Shown piece by piece: positions 58,793 through 64,000 of a stretch of DNA of 64,000 nucleotides (the stretch's first letter is position 1; the number at the start of each line of letters is the position of its first letter). The DNA is taken from contig JAINUG010000175.1 of assembly GCA_029706075.1 (NCBI GenBank), positions 1,733,983 to 1,797,982 of the forward strand, read 5' to 3'. The translations under genes were made by a program, and so were the position numbers. The notes beneath the pieces were generated by a model. It was not told where the DNA came from. It did not search any database and was given only the letters and a program-made list of their open reading frames with translations. Origin of the DNA: Aldrovandia affinis. Lineage: Eukaryota; Chordata; Actinopteri; Notacanthiformes; Halosauridae.

Positions 58793-58797
58793 AGAGG
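58370..58797 (+). repeat. GA-rich tract with GACA units
   Basis: About 430 bp of GA, GGGA and GACAGA repeats. It is almost all purine, broken mainly by the C of GACA. Confidence 0.97.
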
Positions 58798-58864
58798 CAT
58801 GTCAGCTATGCGAGAGTGGAATGCACAAGAGGTCACATTCCTGACTCCACTGCTGTGGCTCAAC

Positions 58865-59110
58865 CCTCCCCTCCTCTTCCTCCTGCCGCTCCTGCTCCTC
58901 CCCCTCCTTTTGGTCCTGCTCCTCCCCCTCCTCTTGGTCCTGCTCCTCCCCCTCCTCTTCCTCCTCTTGCTGCTCCTCCTCCTCCTCCTCCTCCTTATCT
59001 TCCTCTTCCTCCCTCTCCTCTCCCTCCCTCTCCTCTCCCTCCCTCCCTCCCTCCCTCCCTCCTGCTGCTCCTCCTGCTCCTCCTGCTCCTCCGGCTCCTC
59101 CTGCTGCTGG
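58865..59110. repeat. CCT-rich tract
   Basis: ctcctcctcttcctcctgct-type triplets and ccctccctccct. The Glu/Gly/Ala- or Leu/Pro-rich frames across it are low complexity. Confidence 0.95.
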
Positions 59111-59154
59111 AACATCAGCAGCATTAATGATCGTGGAGCGCTGCCTCTTTGCTC

Positions 59155-59245
59155 CAGGACGGGGAACATGATCGTTCCCGTTGTGACGGGGAGGAGATTG
59201 TTCCCGTGGTGACGGGGAGATTGTTCCCGTGGTGACGGGGGAAAG
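59155..59245. repeat. Three copies of a ~30-bp unit
   Basis: gttcccgttgtgacggggag and gttcccgtggtgacggggag variants in tandem. Confidence 0.8.
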
Positions 59246-59834
59246 CATGTGACAGACGGAGAATGACAGCATGCCAGTAGCAGCTGGGAATCTCTCATTT
59301 TCACTCTCATCAAACTGCACTGGAGGGAATAAATCATCTTCATCATCACCACCATCACCCTCATAATAATAAATGACATCGGGCTGAGTTTATGAAGTCT
59401 GGACTCTTGTGTGTTTGTGTCCCTGTTCGACTCACGCACTTTCACACCAGTCTGCAGGTGCTTTTACAGCGATGTTTAAATCAACATCTCAAACATGGAG
59501 GCACAGGAGGAGGAGGAGCGCGTTAACAAAACATCGATGGAGGGCCGAGGGGCCGTCAACCAATCGAGCGCAGAGCGTGAGAGATGACATCTCCACCTCC
59601 GGGCCCAATAACGTTCACAACTTCATGCTTCCTGGAATCAGGGCCGTGCAGCTGGCTGACCCACCAGGCTGGACTATTATTATTATTATTAAGTTCCAGC
59701 CAAAAAGAAATGAAACACTGTGCACGCTGCCCGCTGTGACCACATGGACCTCCCGCACAGGATTCTGGGTAGCACACGCGTCACAACGTAACGTACGACA
59801 GATTAAGCTCAGCGGCACAACATGGAGCTGCCCC

Positions 59835-60050
59835 GTGAATCACAGACCCCCTGAATCACAGACCCCCTGAATCACAGACCCCCTGAATCACAGACCCCCT
59901 GAATCACAGACCCCTGAATCACAGACCCCTGAACCACAGACCCCTGAACCACAGACCCACCTTACACAGACCCCTGGACCACAGACCCCTGGACCACAGA
60001 CCCCTGGACCACAGACCCCTGGACCACAGACCCCTGGACCACAGACCCCT
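59835..60050. repeat. 15-16-bp minisatellite, about 14 copies
   Basis: ccctgaatcacagac changing to cctggaccacagac along the array. Confidence 0.93.
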
Positions 60051-60389
60051 CTGAATCTCTCTCTGCTGCTCTGTGCTCGGGACCCTGTGTGTTCGCTGGT
60101 GAGCTCACGTACCTTTTGTCTTGATTCTGGGCCAATAAGAGCGTCTGCTGAATAAATCACAGCGCTGATCATGCCCACGCCCTGCGGGGCCCGGGGCAGC
60201 AGGCAGCGAGCGTCTCCACGGCGATGTTGCACCACATGCTGCTGGAGCCTCAAACACCCTCTCACCTTTACTGCTCTTAGAAACACCCACGACCGCAAAC
60301 CACCAAAACAAACACATCTCAATAAATCATGAAAATAAACACCCTACTGCCTGTATGTGTGAGTGTGACAGAGTGTGTGTGAGACAGTG

Positions 60390-61650
60390 TGTGACCGGTC
60401 CTTCCAGGTGGCCTGGAGAGGATCCCTCTCCTCTCCCCACACCCTCTCTACCAGAGTCCCGCAGGGCTCGGTGCTAGGCCCCGTCCTATTCTCCCTGTAC
60501 ACCAAGTCACTTGGTTCTGTTATCTCTGCTCATGGTTTTTCCTATCACTGTTATGGCAATGACACTCAACTCTTTCTCTCCTTCTCTCCATCTGAGACCC
60601 AGGTCCCGGCACAGATCTCTGCATGCCTAGCTGACATCTCCGCATGGATGTCCACCCACCACCTGAAGCTGAACCTGGGGAAGGCAGAGCTGCTCTTCCT
60701 CCCAGCGAAGGGCTCCCCGACGATTGATGCTTCAATCACCGTGGAAGGCTACATAGTGTCTCCGTCCCAGTCTGCCAGGAGTCTTGGATTGACCTTGGAC
60801 AACCAGCTGTGCTTCTCGGGCCACATTGCAGCGATCACTCGGACCTGCCGATTCTCCCTCTACAACATCCGGAGGATCCGACCGTTCCTCACACAAGAGG
60901 CCACACAACTCCTGGTCCAGGCCCTGGTGATCTCACGTCTGGACTACTGCAATTCCTGGCTGGCAGGCCTACCAGCCTGTGCCATCAAGCCACTGCAACT
61001 AGTCCAGAACGCTGCCGCTCGTCTGGTGTTCAACCAGCCAAAGTTCACCCACGTCACCCCTCTACTCTCCTCTCTGCACTGGCTCCCCATCGCAGCATGC
61101 ATAAGATTCAAATCACTGGCGCTCGCTTTTCAAGCAGCTAGAGATACTGCTCCCCCTTACCTCGTCACTCATCACACCCTAAACCCCAGCCAGACCCCTC
61201 CGCTCCGCCTCCTCTGGCAAACTGACTGCCCCATCCCTCCGGGCGCCTGGCAGCCGTTCCTCGCGGTCTCGTCTCTTCTCTGTCCTGACCCCTTGCTGGT
61301 GGAACGACCTTCCGCAATAGGTCAGGACCACAGAATCACTTGCGATCTTCCGCAAGAGACTCAAAACCCACCTTTTCAGACTCCACTACCACTGAATTCT
61401 GTACATCTAGCTAACTGTCATCACCACTGCCTACTTGCTCAACACTATATACCCCTGCATATGCAATTTAATTTAAAAAAATTGTACTAACCTTTTCCTT
61501 CCCAGTGTTACAGGTATGGTACACAGCTGCCTGCAATTATGTATATCGCAGTATTACTGCACTGATCTCTTGCACGAACTATGATTGTTCCTACCATGTA
61601 TTTATGCACATCTTGTAAGCCGCTCTGGATAAATGTAAATGTAAAATGAG
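60390..61650 (+). mobile_element. L2-clade LINE, RT C-terminal half and 3' end
   Basis: An open frame over 60375-61490 reads [57 protein letters not shown], then LKLNLGKAELLFLPAKG, RFSLYNIRRIRPFLTQEATQ and SRLDYCNSWLAGLPACAIKP. The catalytic YADD is YGND, so it is inactive. The N-terminal ORF, endonuclease and first half of the RT are absent (5' truncation). The 3' tail is gccgctctggataaatg and TAAATG. Its 3' part matches 1767-2238. Confidence 0.93.
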
Positions 61651-61654
61651 TGTG

Positions 61655-63319
61655 AGTGTGAGCACCACAGTGGCCTGGGACATGAGCTCCTACGGCAAGC
61701 GCAGAGGCACAAAAAGGCACAAGTTAAATGGTGTGATATTCTCCTACAAAAGATAGCACGGTGAGGCCTACATGTTTCCGTGTGTGTGCTAGATATCCCC
61801 ACACCTCACACAATGGCTCAATACTACAGTTACATTAGAGAAATTACACAAAACCTACATCACAATAATATTCAAATAAATTAAACAGACCACTATATTC
61901 CCATCAAATCTACGCGTGAGAAATTGAATTGCAATATAAATGACATTAGTGAGCAGTCTTAGCGAAAACACAAAAATGCCGTAAAACAGGAAACACTCGC
62001 CGGCCAGTTCTGTAGAAACTTTAAAACCTGCATCAGCACATCAGAGCCACACAGGTGAGAAACGAGGATTAGTGCGCTCATTCAGCGCTGATATTTACAC
62101 GAGGAGCAACACAAATATCTGGAGCCAGCAGGAGCATTGTTCTCTTTGAACAATGCTGAAAGGCATTTAGCAAACGCCTTATCCAGTTTGGCCATTTCAC
62201 AATCATTGATACAGCATACTTTAGGTAAGCAATTCAGGTTAAGTAGATGGAATTATCAACCGTCTAACTAAGTAAAATTAGGAGCTCGTCACCACGTCAG
62301 GACAACACACAGAACTCAGAACATAAGAGCAAAGTCAGGAGAAATAGAGGTATAGTGAACACAGAAGAGTTTTATTTAGGACAGCAGCTCTGTTACTTAT
62401 TTAAGATGACTATAATAAATGATAATAATAATTGTATGATTTCTATGCTTTTCTTCATAGGCATAACTCCCAAAATTCCCAAAGCAAAATTCCTGTGAAA
62501 TTTACCTGAAACTTTCCGTCCCTTTGCAACCCTACTGCTACAGGACACCTTCACCCCCCACCCCAAACTCCCACACCCCCCATCCCCCCAGATCCCCTGC
62601 AGGTACAGGGGGAGAGAGAGAGGCTGCATTTCGACACTAACCTCCTCCCACCTGCACACATGCACACAGAACACTCCTCCAATGCTCTTTATTAAACCTA
62701 GTGCAGATACACACAGAGATAAGATAAGATAAGCACCATCGCTGTCCATGGTGAAGTCATGACTGGACAACGTGACCTCTTCTTTTGCATGTTTCTAGCT
62801 TGTTATGCATTTCACTTTGTGCACGTCTTACCAATAAAGCGCCTAAATTGAATAAAGTCCAAACATGCACATATACATATATACATGAGCCATACACGTG
62901 TAGGAGCAACACTGATGTGTGGGCTAATTTCAGCCCCGAGCTCTGGGCTCCACTGCTGCAGAGGGAACAGCTCAGAGGAGGGAGAGAGCGTTCGAACCAG
63001 TGTCCCACACAGGGCTGCACACTCTCACACCCAGGCCTAATTCCTCCTGAGCACCCGCACCTCTCCCCTGCGAGACGGAGCATGCAGCGCACACGGAGAG
63101 AGGTGAGATGAGCAGAGACAGGTCTACACTCGCCCCTGTCCTGCCTCCTACAGCACTCTCCCCTGGGGGAGGGGGGGAGGGGGGGAGAGAACGCAGGACT
63201 GGCAGGCTGATGCTTCCTCTCCTCTCTCTCTCTCTCTCTCTCTGTGACTCACATCCCCTTCAGCTCCTCTCCCAAAACAACAACAATCCTCTCTCTGACC
63301 TGCGTGCTCAATCTGCCAC

Positions 63320-63352
<33 letters not shown>

Positions 63353-64000
63353 AAATACACACACTGCTCCTGCCTGAAGTGACCTTGTGGTCAGAAGACT
63401 CAAGGACAGTTTGCCTCCCTGCGCTCAATGATAAGACGTGATGCAGTCTGGAGATCCTGTCAGTTTGTCTGTCAGGGACTGCAATCCCCAGCAGCCAAAG
63501 TGCTGGACAGGAAGCAGAGTGAGGAAGACAGGAAGTGAGCCGGTCAGCTGACCTCGCAGGGATTATTCTCATCCACTCAGTCCGTCAGGCATAACACGCT
63601 CTGCCTCGTCAAGAGACAGGTTAGTCTTCAGTGCTTTATACGACCTTATCCACATTCTCTCTCACACTCACACACACACACACACAAAGACCTTCACTCA
63701 GGGGATGCAACGCTTCACAAATCATCCGCCTAGGACTCTTTCGAAGAAAACTGACAACCAATATTTCACACCAGCTATTTTAGCCATCGTCAGAGAGCTT
63801 CACTCCATGACAAACCTTCCTGCCCACAGAGCCTCACCTCAACACACCCGCCTCACCATAACCCTAACTCACCCTAAGCCATTTTCTGCCAGCAAATCTG
63901 GTACTCTGTGTGCAAGTGTGAGTGTATGTGTGTGTGAGTGAGTGTGAGTGTGTGTGTGTTACACAGGGCCATTCAGGGTCAGCAGGAGGACTTCACCCCC
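61655..64000. other. Noncoding flank, nothing gene-like
   Basis: No exon with splice sites and family similarity. It holds a SINE fragment at 62165-62260, a (CT)n run at 63220-63243, CA runs at 63322-63365 and 63665-63690, and GT at 63905-63960. The myristoylated abl1 exon 1b was looked for here and not seen. Confidence 0.5.
62165..62260 (-). mobile_element. SINE fragment
   Basis: gcatttagcaaacgccttat then gatacagcatactttaggta and agcaattcaggttaagta match the tail and body of the SINE at 21583-21817; the head is lost. Confidence 0.6.

Noticed and set aside
58296-59445. Open frame of 379 residues and neighbours
   Set aside because: Low-complexity GA and CCT tracts; no domain is recognisable.

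Overview
The window is vertebrate nuclear DNA and almost certainly from a ray-finned fish. It holds split genes with GT-AG introns, teleost-like gelsolin, Rab14 and Abl1 coding sequence, and many fish-type repeats: L2-clade LINEs, tRNA-derived SINEs whose 3' tails match the L2 tail, short inverted-repeat DNA transposons, long CA/GT and GA/CT tracts and many minisatellites. Species cannot be named from the sequence.

Layout. (1) Positions 1-3294, minus strand: five coding exons of gelsolin (gsn), covering domain G1 and most of G2; the rest of the gene lies off the left edge. Its probable 5' noncoding first exon, with a TATA-like box, is near 14530-14600, so 3.3-14.5 kb is probably intron 1, filled with SINEs, a solo LTR and simple repeats. 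(2) About 15.1-17.2 kb: the spacer between divergent genes, occupied by L2 pieces. (3) About 18.1-34.9 kb, plus strand: rab14, complete, with a noncoding exon 1, seven coding exons giving a 215-residue protein, and a polyadenylation signal at 34841. (4) 34.9-36.0 kb: a hAT-like non-autonomous transposon carrying a captured, inverted fragment of the neighbouring abl1 last exon. (5) 38.5-54.0 kb, minus strand: abl1, exons 1a to 11, convergent with rab14; exon 1b was not found. (6) 54.0-64.0 kb: flank upstream of abl1 exon 1a, with an unusual inverted-repeat element, long GA/CT tracts, a second copy of the hAT-like end and an L2 LINE; no further gene was recognised.

The three host genes do not form a functional unit: gelsolin severs and caps actin, Rab14 is a membrane-trafficking GTPase, and Abl1 is a tyrosine kinase with a C-terminal F-actin-binding domain. 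rab14 and gsn are also neighbours in human.

Most notable: the transposon holding a piece of abl1; three minisatellites that are tandem copies of the Pol III A-box head of a SINE; a 1.4-kb inverted-repeat element with six copies of a TCAGGTGGCGCAACC-type motif; a 581-nt pure-purine tract 10 nt from the abl1 exon 8 donor; and several frame breaks at C runs or other repeated bases in abl1 exons 6 and 11 that look more like consensus errors than decay.
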